From the NCBI RefSeq assembly GCF_044784365.2, contig NZ_CP173065.2: a stretch of 64,000 bases of DNA. One strand, given 5' to 3'. A model generated the notes under the pieces. It did not search any database, was not told the DNA's origin, and saw nothing but the letters and a program-made list of their open reading frames with translations. This document shows, piece after piece, positions 52,327 through 61,681 of the stretch. Each line of letters opens with the position of its first letter. The first letter of the stretch is position 1. Origin of the DNA: Cetobacterium_A somerae (lineage in GTDB: Bacteria > Fusobacteriota > Fusobacteriia > Fusobacteriales > Fusobacteriaceae). A program made the position numbers and the translations under genes.

Positions 52327-54099
52327 ATGAGAGTAGATATAGGTAAATATTTAATGTCAGTAGAAAAACCAGCTCAATATTTAGGAAATGAAATAAATAG
52401 TTTTCATAAAGATTTAGATTCAGTAAAGGCTAGAATGTGTTTATTCTTTCCAGATATTTATGAAGTGGGAATGTCTAATTTAGGAATAAAATTACTTTAT
52501 GCAATTATGAATAAAGTTGATAATTTTTACTTAGAAAGAGGATTTGCTCCAATGGAAGACATGGAAACTTTAATGAGACAAAATAATATTCCAATGTTTT
52601 CTTTAGAGACAAAAACAGAGTTAAAAGATTTTGATGTTGTTGGTTTTTCATTATCATATGAGATGTGTTATCCAAATGTTTTAAATGCCTTAGACTTGGC
52701 CAACATCCCATTGCATGCTGATGAAAGAGGAGAAGAGCATCCTCTTATAATGGCAGGAGGAACATGTATGATGAATCCAACTCCTATGGAGAAATTTTTA
52801 GATTTCTTTGTAATTGGTGATGGAGAAGAAACTATGACAAAGTTAGCTCAAACATTGGTTACTCTTGCAGGAAAAACAAAGGCTGAAAAACTTGAAGCTA
52901 TAAAAGATTTCGAAGGAGTTTATATTCCTAAATTACATAAAGGTGTAAAAAGAATAAAAAGAGCAATAGTTCAAGATATAGACAATACACCATCATATTC
53001 TGAGCAATTAGTACCATATATTCAAATAGTTCACGACAGAGCTTCAGTGGAGATTCAAAGAGGATGCACTAGAGGATGTAGATTCTGTCAAGCAGGATAT
53101 GTTTATAGACCTGTAAGAGAAAGAAGTCTTGAGAAGAATATGGAATTAATAGAGGATATGCTTTTCAATACAGGTTATTCTGAAATATCATTATCATCTT
53201 TAAGTAGTAGTGATTATACAGGAATAAGCTCTTTAATAGATGGTTTACAAAAAAAATATGAGAATAAAAATTTAGCAATTTCACTACCATCTCTTAGAAT
53301 GAATACTCATTCTGTTGATGTAGCTGTAAATATTAGTGGTGGAAAAAGAACTGGATTTACATTTGCTCCAGAAGCTGGAAGCCAGAAAATGAGGGATGTT
53401 ATTAATAAAGGAGTAACAGAGGAACAAATTATAGAAACAGCAGAAGCAGCAGTAAAAGCTGGTTGGGATAATTTAAAGTTTTACTTTATGATAGGATTAC
53501 CATTTGAAACAGATGAAGATGTTATGGCGATATATGAGCTAGTGAAAAGGGTTACATATAGATGTAGAACAATAAGAAGAAGAGTTAACATAACAGCAAG
53601 TGTCTCAAATTTTGTACCAAAACCTCATACTCCTTATCAATGGCATGAGCAGATGAGTGTTGAGGAAACAGAAAGAAAGCAAGGGATGTTAAGGGATGCT
53701 TTTAGAGGGATGAAGGGAGCAACGTTAAGAATGCATCCACCTAAAAAATCTTATTTAGAAGGTTTCCTTTCAAGAGGGAATGAAAGAACAGCTGATTTAA
53801 TAGAAACAGCATTCAAAATTGGTGCAAAACTAGATGACTACAAAGATAATTTCTCTATTTGGAAAGAAGCAATGGAAGAGTTGAATATATCTGAAAAAGA
53901 TTATTTAGGTGCAAGAGATTTAGATGCCGTTCTTCCATGGGACCTTGTAGACACAGGAGTTAGTAAAGAGTTTTACATAAGAGAACTAGAAAAAAGTGAG
54001 AAACAAGCTTTAACAGTTGATTGTAGAGAGCAATGCTCAGCTTGTGGAATGAAAAAATATATTAAAGAGTGTGGATCATTAACTTTAGATAAAAAGTAA
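52327..54099 (+). CDS. Radical SAM protein, TIGR03960-like (B12-binding-type N-terminus)
   Basis: 590 residues. The N-terminal region (about 40-170) has the fold of B12-binding domains (MCLFFPDIYEVGMSN; VGFSLSYEM). The radical SAM cysteines are Cys247, Cys251 and Cys254 in RGCTRGCRFCQAG. A C-terminal Cys cluster (CREQCSACGMKKY) is present near residues 565-578. ATG 52327 follows AAGGAG. In many bacteria this family neighbours or is fused to a DUF2344 protein; none follows here (ung does). The physiological reaction is not established. Confidence 0.87.
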   Translation: MRVDIGKYLMSVEKPAQYLGNEINSFHKDLDSVKARMCLFFPDIYEVGMSNLGIKLLYAIMNKVDNFYLERGFAPMEDMETLMRQNNIPMFSLETKTELKDFDVVGFSLSYEMCYPNVLNALDLANIPLHADERGEEHPLIMAGGTCMMNPTPMEKFLDFFVIGDGEETMTKLAQTLVTLAGKTKAEKLEAIKDFEGVYIPKLHKGVKRIKRAIVQDIDNTPSYSEQLVPYIQIVHDRASVEIQRGCTRGCRFCQAGYVYRPVRERSLEKNMELIEDMLFNTGYSEISLSSLSSSDYTGISSLIDGLQKKYENKNLAISLPSLRMNTHSVDVAVNISGGKRTGFTFAPEAGSQKMRDVINKGVTEEQIIETAEAAVKAGWDNLKFYFMIGLPFETDEDVMAIYELVKRVTYRCRTIRRRVNITASVSNFVPKPHTPYQWHEQMSVEETERKQGMLRDAFRGMKGATLRMHPPKKSYLEGFLSRGNERTADLIETAFKIGAKLDDYKDNFSIWKEAMEELNISEKDYLGARDLDAVLPWDLVDTGVSKEFYIRELEKSEKQALTVDCREQCSACGMKKYIKECGSLTLDKK

Positions 54100-54112
54100 T
54101 TGGGAGATTTAT

Positions 54113-54781
54113 ATGTTAAAAATAGGAAATGACTGGGATGAAATATTAAAAGATGAAGTTGAAAAAGAATATTTTGTAAAAATGAAAGATTTTTTAAAAC
54201 AAGAGTATTTAGAAAAAACAGTATATCCACCAAATAAAGAGATTTTTACAGCTTTTCAGTTAACACCCTATAAAGATGTAAAAATAGTTATATTAGGACA
54301 AGATCCATACCATGGTGCAGGACAAGCTCATGGATTAGCCTTTTCAGTAAAAAAAGGAGTCTCATTACCTCCATCTTTGAGAAATATATATAAAGAGATA
54401 GTTAATGAAGGAGAGGGAGAAACCTTTAATAGTGGATGTTTAGAAAGTTGGGCTAAACAAGGAATATTTCTTCTTAATGCTAGCTTAACTGTAAGGGAAG
54501 GTGAAGCTAATTCTCATAGCAAAATAGGTTGGACTACATTTACAGATGAAGTTATAAAAAAAGTTAATGAAAAAAAAGAGCAAGTAATATTTGTTCTTTG
54601 GGGTAATAATGCTAAAGATAAAAAGAAATATATTACAAATCCAAATCATATAATTCTTGAAGGCGTTCATCCAAGTCCATTATCAGCAAGTAGAGGATTT
54701 TTTGGATGTGGTCACTTTAAAACTATAAATAGTATACTAAAAGAAAAAGGTCACAAAACTATAACATGGGATATTATTTGA
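54113..54781 (+). CDS. ung: Uracil-DNA glycosylase
   Basis: Removes uracil from DNA. The water-activating motif GQDPYHG is at residues 62-68 (Asp64), and the Leu-insertion loop motif HPSPLSASRG is near the C-terminus. 222 residues, family 1 UDG. It follows the radical SAM gene by 13 bases. An Ogg-type DNA glycosylase lies at the window end, a second base-excision repair gene. Confidence 0.97.
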   Translation: MLKIGNDWDEILKDEVEKEYFVKMKDFLKQEYLEKTVYPPNKEIFTAFQLTPYKDVKIVILGQDPYHGAGQAHGLAFSVKKGVSLPPSLRNIYKEIVNEGEGETFNSGCLESWAKQGIFLLNASLTVREGEANSHSKIGWTTFTDEVIKKVNEKKEQVIFVLWGNNAKDKKKYITNPNHIILEGVHPSPLSASRGFFGCGHFKTINSILKEKGHKTITWDII

Positions 54782-54794
54782 TAATCAAAATTAA

Positions 54795-54824
54795 TTGACA
54801 AAATATACTTTAATAGTTTAAAAT
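54795..54824 (+). promoter_or_regulatory. Promoter of the FMN-binding-like exported protein
   Basis: TTGACA (54795-54800), an 18-bp spacer and TAAAAT (54819-54824). Confidence 0.75.
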
Positions 54825-54851
54825 AGATTAAAAACGGGTTGAGGAGGGAAT

Positions 54852-55244
54852 ATGAAAAAATTTTTAATGTTATTAACAATAATTGGTGCGGTAGCTTATG
54901 GAGCGGAATATAGAAACGGAACTTATAGAGGAGTATTTGTTTCAGGACAAGAAACTCAAGTAGAAATTCAATTTGATTTAAAAGATGATAAGATTGAAAA
55001 TCCAAAATTTAGAACACTATTCTATAAAGAGCAAAATTATTTAAAAAATAAAGATTTAACAAAAAATAAAGATCAATATGAGGCTTTATTAAAAGCTATA
55101 ACAGGAAAAAATGTTAATGAAGGAATAGAGACGTTATACGCTCCAGGAGATATTGAAAGTGCAGGAGCTACAGTAAGAGCTACAAAAGTAAGAGCAGCAA
55201 TAAAAAATGCTTTAAATTCAGGAGTTTATACTCCAGCTAAATAA
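54852..55244 (+). CDS. Small exported protein with FMN-binding-like domain
   Basis: 130 residues. The signal peptide is about residues 1-18, ending near AYGAEY. The mature part starts YRNGTYRGVFVSG and ends ESAGATVRATKVRAAIKNAL, close to the pattern of FMN-bind domains (as in RnfG or NqrC), where the Thr of SGAT carries FMN. The match is approximate, so another secreted fold is possible. It has its own promoter and a terminator directly after it. Confidence 0.65.
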   Translation: MKKFLMLLTIIGAVAYGAEYRNGTYRGVFVSGQETQVEIQFDLKDDKIENPKFRTLFYKEQNYLKNKDLTKNKDQYEALLKAITGKNVNEGIETLYAPGDIESAGATVRATKVRAAIKNALNSGVYTPAK

Positions 55245-55252
55245 TAGATATG

Positions 55253-55282
55253 AAAACAGAGGATTTTTTTCCTCTGTTTTTT
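55253..55282 (+). terminator. Intrinsic terminator after the FMN-binding-like gene
   Basis: AAAACAGAGGA and TCCTCTGTTTT pair around a T loop, followed by more T. Confidence 0.9.
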
Positions 55283-55317
55283 ACTTTAAGTATATATTGT
55301 TTTTTTTTGAAAAGTGT

Positions 55318-55323
55318 TATAAT
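55318..55323 (+). promoter_or_regulatory. Probable -10 box of murE-kdsA-kdsD
   Basis: TATAAT 25 bp upstream of murE. The only -35-like match is TTGTTT (55297-55302) at 15 bp, so it is a weak assignment. Confidence 0.5.
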
Positions 55324-55347
55324 AAGTTGAATAATATATAGCGAGGG

Positions 55348-56754
55348 ATGAATATGGAGAGATTATTTAAAGGTGTAGATTATAAAATATTAAAATTTGC
55401 AGAAAAAGATATATATAATGGAAACTTAGAGTATGATTCGAGAAAGATAAAGCAAGGAGATATATTTATTGCGTTAAAAGGAGCTTTAGTAGATGGACAT
55501 AAATTTATCGATAAAGCTATTGAAAATGGAGCATCAGCAATAATTATATCAGAAAAATTAACAGAACTAAAAGATGGAATAGGATATTTTTTAGTAGAAG
55601 ATTTAAGAGGAAAATTAGGAAAAATTGCATCTAATTTTTATAAAAATCCAGAAAAAGAGTTAAAAATAATTGGTGTAACAGGAACAAATGGAAAAACAAC
55701 AACAACCTATTTAATAGAGCAAATTTTAGGAGAAAGTAAGGTTGCTAGAATAGGGACTGTAGAATATAAAATTGGAGATGAGATAATAGAAGCTCCCAAT
55801 ACAACTCCAGAGTCTTTAGATATTATAAAAATGTGTAAAAAATCAGTGGATAAAGGATTAGAATATTTGGTGATGGAAGTTAGTTCTCATGGATTAACAA
55901 GTGGAAGAGTAGATATGCTAGATTTTGATGTAGCTGTTTTTACTAATTTAACACCAGAGCATTTAGATTATCATAAAGATATGGAAGACTATTTTAATGC
56001 TAAAAAAATACTTTTTGAAAAATTAAAAGATTCAAAAAATGGTGTAATCAATATAGATGACAAATATGGTAGAAGAATATATAAGGAGTTTGGAGGAATG
56101 ACATACTCTTTAAAAGAAAAAGCTGATTTAGACCTTGAGTTGATAAAAGAGATAAATCCAACATTGCTAGGAAAGTTTAATATGTACAATTTATTAGCAG
56201 CAATTGGAGTTGGAAAAATATTAAATATAAATCTAGATGTAATAAAAGAAAGAGCGAGAGAAATAAAGGGGGCTCCTGGTAGATTTGAACCAGTTTTAGC
56301 AGGACAAGAGTTTAAAGTAGTTGTAGATTATGCTCATACAGGAGATGCATTAGAAAATATTTTACAAGGGGTTACTGATTTAAAAACTAATGGTAAAATA
56401 ATAACTGTATTTGGCTGTGGTGGAGATAGAGATAGAATAAAAAGACCTGTAATGGCAGAGGTTAGTGAGAGATATAGTGATTTAGTAATTGTAACTTCGG
56501 ATAATCCAAGAACAGAAGATCCTAATAAAATAATAGATGATATAGTAAAAGGATTTAAAAATAAAAATTATATAGTGGAAATTGATAGGAAAGAAGCAAT
56601 AAAAAAAGCAGTTTTAAAAGCTGAAAAAGATGATATAATACTGATAGCAGGTAAAGGGCATGAAACTTATCAAATTTTAGGAACGACAAAGATACACTTT
56701 GACGATAGAGAGATTGCCATAGAAGCAATAAAAGAATTAGAAGAGGTGAAATAA
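55348..56754 (+). CDS. murE: UDP-MurNAc-tripeptide ligase MurE
   Basis: Adds the third amino acid to the peptidoglycan stem. The ATP loop GTNGKTTT is at residues 112-119, and the amino-acid-specificity motif DNPR is at 385-388. That motif normally marks meso-diaminopimelate use. Fusobacterium nucleatum is known to use meso-lanthionine instead, with the same motif; which applies here cannot be read from sequence. 468 residues. The next gene, kdsA, follows directly. Confidence 0.95.
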   Translation: MNMERLFKGVDYKILKFAEKDIYNGNLEYDSRKIKQGDIFIALKGALVDGHKFIDKAIENGASAIIISEKLTELKDGIGYFLVEDLRGKLGKIASNFYKNPEKELKIIGVTGTNGKTTTTYLIEQILGESKVARIGTVEYKIGDEIIEAPNTTPESLDIIKMCKKSVDKGLEYLVMEVSSHGLTSGRVDMLDFDVAVFTNLTPEHLDYHKDMEDYFNAKKILFEKLKDSKNGVINIDDKYGRRIYKEFGGMTYSLKEKADLDLELIKEINPTLLGKFNMYNLLAAIGVGKILNINLDVIKERAREIKGAPGRFEPVLAGQEFKVVVDYAHTGDALENILQGVTDLKTNGKIITVFGCGGDRDRIKRPVMAEVSERYSDLVIVTSDNPRTEDPNKIIDDIVKGFKNKNYIVEIDRKEAIKKAVLKAEKDDIILIAGKGHETYQILGTTKIHFDDREIAIEAIKELEEVK

Positions 56755-57597
56755 TTGAAAATAGTTCAAGAAGTAAAAAAAGTTAAAATAGCGAATAAAT
56801 TTGAAATTGGTGGAGACAATAGATTTACTTTAATAGCTGGTCCATGTGTAATAGAGTCAGAAGAGTTAGTTATGGAAGTAGCTGAAAAAGTAAAAGATAT
56901 CTGTGATAGATTAGGAATTAACTATGTATTTAAAGCATCTTTTGATAAAGCAAATAGATCTTCTATACATTCATATAGAGGACCAGGAATTGAAAAAGGA
57001 TTAGAGATACTAAAAAAAGTAAAAGAGAGATTTAATATACCAGTAGTGACAGATGTCCACGAAGCTTGGCAATGTAAAGAGGTTGCTAAAGTTGTAGATA
57101 TAATTCAAATTCCAGCATTTTTATGTAGACAAACAGATTTACTGATAGCAGCAGCAGAAACAGGATTACCAGTAAATATTAAAAAAGGACAATTTTTAGC
57201 TCCTTGGGACATGAAAAATGTAGTTGTAAAAATGGAAGAAATGAATAATCCAAATATAATGCTTTGTGAGAGAGGATCAACTTTTGGATATAACAATATG
57301 GTTGTAGACATGAGAGGGTTTGGGGAGATGAGAAAGTTTGGATATCCAGTTGTATTTGATGTGACTCATGCAGTTCAAAAGCCAGGTGGATTAGGAACTG
57401 CAACATCAGGAGATAGAGAGTTTGTATTTCCTTTAATGAGAGCAGGATTAGCAATTGGTATAGATGCAATATTTGCAGAAGTTCATCCAGATCCAACAAA
57501 TGCTAAATCAGATGGTCCAAATATGTTATTCTTATCAGATTTAGAGGAGATATTGAAAGTAGCTGTAAAAATAGATGATTTAGTAAAAGGAAGATAG
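56755..57597 (+). CDS. kdsA: 3-deoxy-8-phosphooctulonate synthase (KdsA)
   Basis: Condenses arabinose 5-phosphate with PEP to make Kdo 8-phosphate for LPS. Family blocks are LIAGPCVIESEE (about 26-37), FKASFDKANRSS (about 59-70), TDVHE (about 100) and the C-terminal EVHPDP. The start is TTG 56755, just after the murE stop, with GAAGAGGTG upstream. 280 residues. Its presence, with kdsD, indicates a Gram-negative outer membrane with Kdo. Confidence 0.96.
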   Translation: MKIVQEVKKVKIANKFEIGGDNRFTLIAGPCVIESEELVMEVAEKVKDICDRLGINYVFKASFDKANRSSIHSYRGPGIEKGLEILKKVKERFNIPVVTDVHEAWQCKEVAKVVDIIQIPAFLCRQTDLLIAAAETGLPVNIKKGQFLAPWDMKNVVVKMEEMNNPNIMLCERGSTFGYNNMVVDMRGFGEMRKFGYPVVFDVTHAVQKPGGLGTATSGDREFVFPLMRAGLAIGIDAIFAEVHPDPTNAKSDGPNMLFLSDLEEILKVAVKIDDLVKGR

Positions 57598-57598
57598 T

Positions 57599-58555
57599 AT
57601 GGATATAAAAAAAATAGCACAAGATTTATTTGATAAAGAGATTTGTGAGCTAGAGAAAGTAAAAGATAAAATATCAGACTCGTTAGAAATTGTTGTAAAT
57701 TTAATACTAAACTCTAAAGGGAAAGTTGTAATAACAGGTATTGGAAAATCAGGGATTATAGGGAAAAAAATAGCAGCAACGCTAGCATCAACAGGAACGT
57801 TAGCTGTTTTTATGAATTCAGCAGAGGGTCTTCATGGAGACTTAGGAATGATAAATAAAAATGACATAGTAATAGCAATATCTAATAGTGGAAATAGTGA
57901 TGAAGTGATTTCAATTATTCCATCAATAAAAAAAATTGGTGCAACATTAATAGCTATGACTGGTAATTCTAATTCAAGACTTGGAAAAGAAGCTGATGCT
58001 ATATTGGACATAGGTGTTGAAAAAGAGGGATGTCCATTGAATTTAGCTCCGATGTCTTCTACAACAAGTACTTTAGTTATGGGAGATGCATTAGCGACAG
58101 TATTAATAACTGCAAGAAACTTTAAGCCTGAAAATTTTGCTGTTTATCATCCAGGAGGAAGCTTAGGAAGAAGATTACTTATGAAAGTAAGAGATGTGAT
58201 GCATAAGGATTTACCAATAGCTCAATTAACAAGTGATATGGATACAGTAATAATGACAATGACTAAAAAAAGATTAGGAGTAGTTTGTATTGTTGAAAAT
58301 GATGAACTTTTAGGAATTATAACAGAAGGGGATATTAGAAGAGCTCTAAAGATGAAGGATAAATTTTTTACTTTAAAAGCTGAGGATATAATGACTAGAA
58401 ATTATACTTATGCCACTGAAAATATAATGGCGTTAGATGCTTTAGATCTTATGGAGAATAGAGAGAGTCAAATATCTGTATTACCTGTTTTATCAGATAA
58501 ACAGATTGTTGGAGTTGTTAGAATTCATGACTTATTAAATGTAATAGGAAAATAG
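57599..58555 (+). CDS. kdsD: D-arabinose 5-phosphate isomerase (KdsD/GutQ type)
   Basis: Supplies arabinose 5-phosphate to KdsA. An N-terminal SIS domain (about 35-165) has ITGIGKSGIIGKKIAAT and SNSGNSDE, followed by a linker (PGGSLGRRLL) and two CBS domains (about 205-318). 318 residues, normal for KdsD. Immediately after its stop codon the -35 of the next promoter begins, so the murE-kdsA-kdsD unit ends here. Confidence 0.95.
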   Translation: MDIKKIAQDLFDKEICELEKVKDKISDSLEIVVNLILNSKGKVVITGIGKSGIIGKKIAATLASTGTLAVFMNSAEGLHGDLGMINKNDIVIAISNSGNSDEVISIIPSIKKIGATLIAMTGNSNSRLGKEADAILDIGVEKEGCPLNLAPMSSTTSTLVMGDALATVLITARNFKPENFAVYHPGGSLGRRLLMKVRDVMHKDLPIAQLTSDMDTVIMTMTKKRLGVVCIVENDELLGIITEGDIRRALKMKDKFFTLKAEDIMTRNYTYATENIMALDALDLMENRESQISVLPVLSDKQIVGVVRIHDLLNVIGK

Positions 58556-58584
58556 TTGACAAAAAAAGTAAAGTTTTATATAAT
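58556..58584 (+). promoter_or_regulatory. Consensus promoter of the DUF1858 gene
   Basis: TTGACA (58556-58561), 17-bp spacer, TATAAT (58579-58584), a perfect consensus directly abutting the kdsD stop. Confidence 0.93.
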
Positions 58585-58621
58585 AAAAAAGTAATATAAA
58601 GAAAAAGTAGGAGGAGTAAAA

Positions 58622-58828
58622 ATGGTAACTAAAGATATGAATATTTTAGAAGCAGTTCAAAAGCATCCAGTAATTTCAATGGTATTTAAAAAGCATGGAT
58701 TAGGGTGTGTAGGATGTATGGTAGCAGCTGGAGAAACTTTAGGAGAAGGAATTGCTGCTCACGGATTAGACGCAGATGCATTAATCGAAGAGATGAACAT
58801 CTTAATAAAAGAATCAGAAGCTAAGTAA
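58622..58828 (+). CDS. DUF1858 small protein with CxxC-type motif
   Basis: 68 residues. It is the stand-alone form of the DUF1858 / ScdA-N-terminal-like domain: an N-terminal helix pair (ILEAVQKHPVISMVF), then a central GLGCVGC motif with two Cys, and a final helix. Such domains occur with hybrid-cluster and Fe-S repair proteins, but a function for the free form is not established. A perfect promoter and strong terminator bracket it, so it is a monocistronic and probably well expressed gene. Confidence 0.88.
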   Translation: MVTKDMNILEAVQKHPVISMVFKKHGLGCVGCMVAAGETLGEGIAAHGLDADALIEEMNILIKESEAK

Positions 58829-58837
58829 TAATTAAGT

Positions 58838-58867
58838 AAAAGGACTCTAATTAATAGAGTCCTTTTT
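58838..58867 (+). terminator. Intrinsic terminator after the DUF1858 gene
   Basis: AAAAGGACTCTA and TAGAGTCCTTTT pair around a 5-nt loop and are followed by T residues. Confidence 0.95.
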
Positions 58868-58874
58868 TAATTTC

Positions 58875-58903
58875 TTGCTAACCCTTAGAAAATTTGATAT
58901 AAT
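58875..58903 (+). promoter_or_regulatory. Promoter of the SNF2 helicase operon
   Basis: TTGCTA (58875-58880), 17-bp spacer, TATAAT (58898-58903). The TTG of the -35 box is in frame with the helicase and should not be taken for its start. Confidence 0.8.
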
Positions 58904-58940
58904 ATATTTCAGAAAAAATTTATATATGAGGGAAAAGGGT

Positions 58941-61673
58941 ATGGAATCTAATTTAAAAAAAATAAATGAGTCACTATTTTTTACTTTAACTTGTGACGAA
59001 GTAGGAACATATGTTTCTTTAGTAGACAGTAATGGGGATATAGTAGAAAATACAGCAGAATATGAGATTAGTGATGAAAATGATTTGAAAATTATTGATT
59101 TAATTCAAGAGATAAAAGAAGATAGCTTTTTCTCTGGGTGGGATAATGAAAAAAATGAGCTATATATAGATGAAAATATAGAGATTTTAGATTATCTAAA
59201 AAGCAGTAAAAAAGTAGTTACAGGGGATATGAATCCAATTAAATGGGTTTTGAGTGGAAATAAAATAGTATTGAAAATTAATTTTGTAGAAGATGATTTT
59301 GATTTATGTGAAGGAAAACTTCTTCTAAATGGTGAAAAAGATTTTAGAATAGTTTCAGATAACTATGTTTTAAGTGAGGATACACTTTATTGGATAGATC
59401 TTCCAAAAGATACTATACATATTTTAAAAGAGATGGAGTCTAAGTTTTCAAAACCAGAATTAGAAAAGTATTTAACATTAGCATCATCTTTTGGTAGTGG
59501 AATAGAAATTGAATGTTTAGACTATGAAGTTGTAGAGGATGGTAATTTAAAACCAGTTCAAGAATTAATAATAGAAAAAATATCTCAAGATAACAGTTTA
59601 TATTTAAAAATAGGAGCATCAATTTCAACAATTGATTATGAATTTTTAAAAGCGCATAATCTAGATAGAGCTTTAGTTATAAAAGATGATTTAAAAAGAG
59701 TTGAAATAACAAAGGTCGAAGCAGCTTATTTAGATGAAACAGTGGAAGAGATTGTTAAAAATATTGTAAAACATCAAAAGAACTTAAAAATAAAATCAAG
59801 TTTTTATGTAGATGGAAACTTCATTATTTTACAAGAAAAATTAGCTAGAGAATTTGTAACACAAGAGCTTCTACAATTAGCAGGTAAGTATAAAGTTGTA
59901 GGAACAGATAACTTAAAAAAATATAGTGTAAAAGCTGTAAAACCAAAAGTTGTAGGAAACTTTAAACATGGAATAGACTTTTTAGAAGGTGATGTTCATT
60001 TAGAGATTGAAGGAGAAAAGTTCTCAATAGTAGACGTTTTAAATAGCTTTAAAAAAGACTCGTATATTGTTTTAAGTGATGGAACAAATGCACTTATTAA
60101 TAGAAAATATATGGAAAAATTAGAGAGAGTATTTAAAGATAATGGAAAATCAAATGTAAAAATTTCTTTCTTTGATTTACCAATTATAGATGATTTAATT
60201 GAAGATAAAGTATTGGCAAATGAAATTAAAAAGACTAAAAGTTTTTATAGAGGTATCAATCAAATAGAAAATTACAATGCACCAACACCATCAATAAATG
60301 CAACTCTTAGAGAGTATCAAGAGTATGGTTATAAGTGGTTAAGATATCTAATGGATAATAGTTTAGGTGGATGTTTAGCAGATGATATGGGTCTTGGAAA
60401 AACATTACAAGCAATAACTTTAATAACAAGCTTACATTTAACTCCTAAAAGAAAAACATTGATAATTATGCCTAAAAGTTTGATATATAACTGGGAAAGT
60501 GAGATAAGAAAATTTAGCCCAGATTTAAAATGTGGAATATATTATGGAAACTTTAGAGATAAAACAATTTTTAATAATGTAGAAGTAATTATAACAACTT
60601 ATGGTACTGTAAGAAATGATATTGAATATTTAAAAGAGATGAAATTTGATTTAATAGTTTTAGATGAGTCTCAGAATATAAAAAATGTAAATGCTCAAAC
60701 AACAAAAGCAGTTATGTTATTAGATTCGAAATACAGATTAGCCTTAAGTGGTACTCCTATCGAAAATAATTTAGGAGAGTTATACTCTTTATTTAGATTT
60801 TTAAATCCATCGATGTTTGGAACTTTAGATGAGTTTAATTACCACTATGCTAACCCAATTCAGAAAGAAAATGATAAAGAAGCAATAGAGGAGCTAAAAA
60901 AGAAAATATATCCATTTATATTAAGAAGAGTGAAAAAAGAAGTTTTAAAAGACCTTCCTGATAAAATTGAAAAGACACTATTTATAGGAATGAATCCAGA
61001 ACAAAAAAGATTATATGAAGAAAGAAGAGCATATTATTATGGCATGATAAATAGTCAAATAAAAACTCAAGGATTAGGAAAAACACAGTTTTATATACTC
61101 CAAGCTTTAAATGAACTGAGACAATTAACTAGTTGTCCAGAGATGAAAAATCCTAATGTACTTTCTAGTAAAAGAGAGGTACTTATAAATAATGTTCAAG
61201 ATGCAGTAGAAAATGGACATAAGGTTCTTATATTTACAAATTATATAAAAAGTATTGAAAGCATAACATCTGATTTAAGAAAAAGAGGAATAAAGTATTT
61301 AGAGATGACAGGAGCAACTAAAGATAGACAAGGTCTAGTAAATTTATTCCAAAAAGATAAAAAATATAAAGTTTTTGTAATGACATTAAAAACTGGTGGA
61401 GTAGGACTTAATTTAACAGCAGCGGATACTATATTTATTTATGATCCTTGGTGGAACAAAACTGTAGAGAATCAAGCTGTAGATAGAGCTTATAGACTAG
61501 GGCAAGATAGAACAGTATTCTCTTACAAACTAATATTAAAAGATACAATCGAAGAAAAAATATTAAAATTACAAGAAAGTAAAAGTCAGCTATTAGATAA
61601 TTTAATTTCTGATGAGGGAGCGACTTTAAAAACTTTAACTGAGAAAGATATAGAGTTTATTCTTGGAGAATAG
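58941..61673 (+). CDS. SNF2-family DNA translocase/helicase
   Basis: About 910 residues. The N-terminal 450 residues form a long region without recognised motifs, beta-rich and acidic. The SNF2 ATPase follows: motif I DDMGLGKT at 481-488, motif II DESQ at 575-578, SGTPIENNLGELYSLF near 612, then the C-terminal helicase half ending with QAVDRAYRLGQD. Bacterial SNF2 proteins act on DNA-bound complexes or RNA polymerase (RapA-like). ATG 58941 has GAGGG eight bases upstream. The unknown 586-residue gene follows after eight bases. Confidence 0.9.
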   Translation: MESNLKKINESLFFTLTCDEVGTYVSLVDSNGDIVENTAEYEISDENDLKIIDLIQEIKEDSFFSGWDNEKNELYIDENIEILDYLKSSKKVVTGDMNPIKWVLSGNKIVLKINFVEDDFDLCEGKLLLNGEKDFRIVSDNYVLSEDTLYWIDLPKDTIHILKEMESKFSKPELEKYLTLASSFGSGIEIECLDYEVVEDGNLKPVQELIIEKISQDNSLYLKIGASISTIDYEFLKAHNLDRALVIKDDLKRVEITKVEAAYLDETVEEIVKNIVKHQKNLKIKSSFYVDGNFIILQEKLAREFVTQELLQLAGKYKVVGTDNLKKYSVKAVKPKVVGNFKHGIDFLEGDVHLEIEGEKFSIVDVLNSFKKDSYIVLSDGTNALINRKYMEKLERVFKDNGKSNVKISFFDLPIIDDLIEDKVLANEIKKTKSFYRGINQIENYNAPTPSINATLREYQEYGYKWLRYLMDNSLGGCLADDMGLGKTLQAITLITSLHLTPKRKTLIIMPKSLIYNWESEIRKFSPDLKCGIYYGNFRDKTIFNNVEVIITTYGTVRNDIEYLKEMKFDLIVLDESQNIKNVNAQTTKAVMLLDSKYRLALSGTPIENNLGELYSLFRFLNPSMFGTLDEFNYHYANPIQKENDKEAIEELKKKIYPFILRRVKKEVLKDLPDKIEKTLFIGMNPEQKRLYEERRAYYYGMINSQIKTQGLGKTQFYILQALNELRQLTSCPEMKNPNVLSSKREVLINNVQDAVENGHKVLIFTNYIKSIESITSDLRKRGIKYLEMTGATKDRQGLVNLFQKDKKYKVFVMTLKTGGVGLNLTAADTIFIYDPWWNKTVENQAVDRAYRLGQDRTVFSYKLILKDTIEEKILKLQESKSQLLDNLISDEGATLKTLTEKDIEFILGE

Positions 61674-61681
61674 GAGATGGT

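Noticed and set aside
58875..58940. Longer SNF2 reading from TTG 58875
   Set aside because: That TTG is part of the -35 box of the gene's own promoter, so it cannot be translated from the main transcript.
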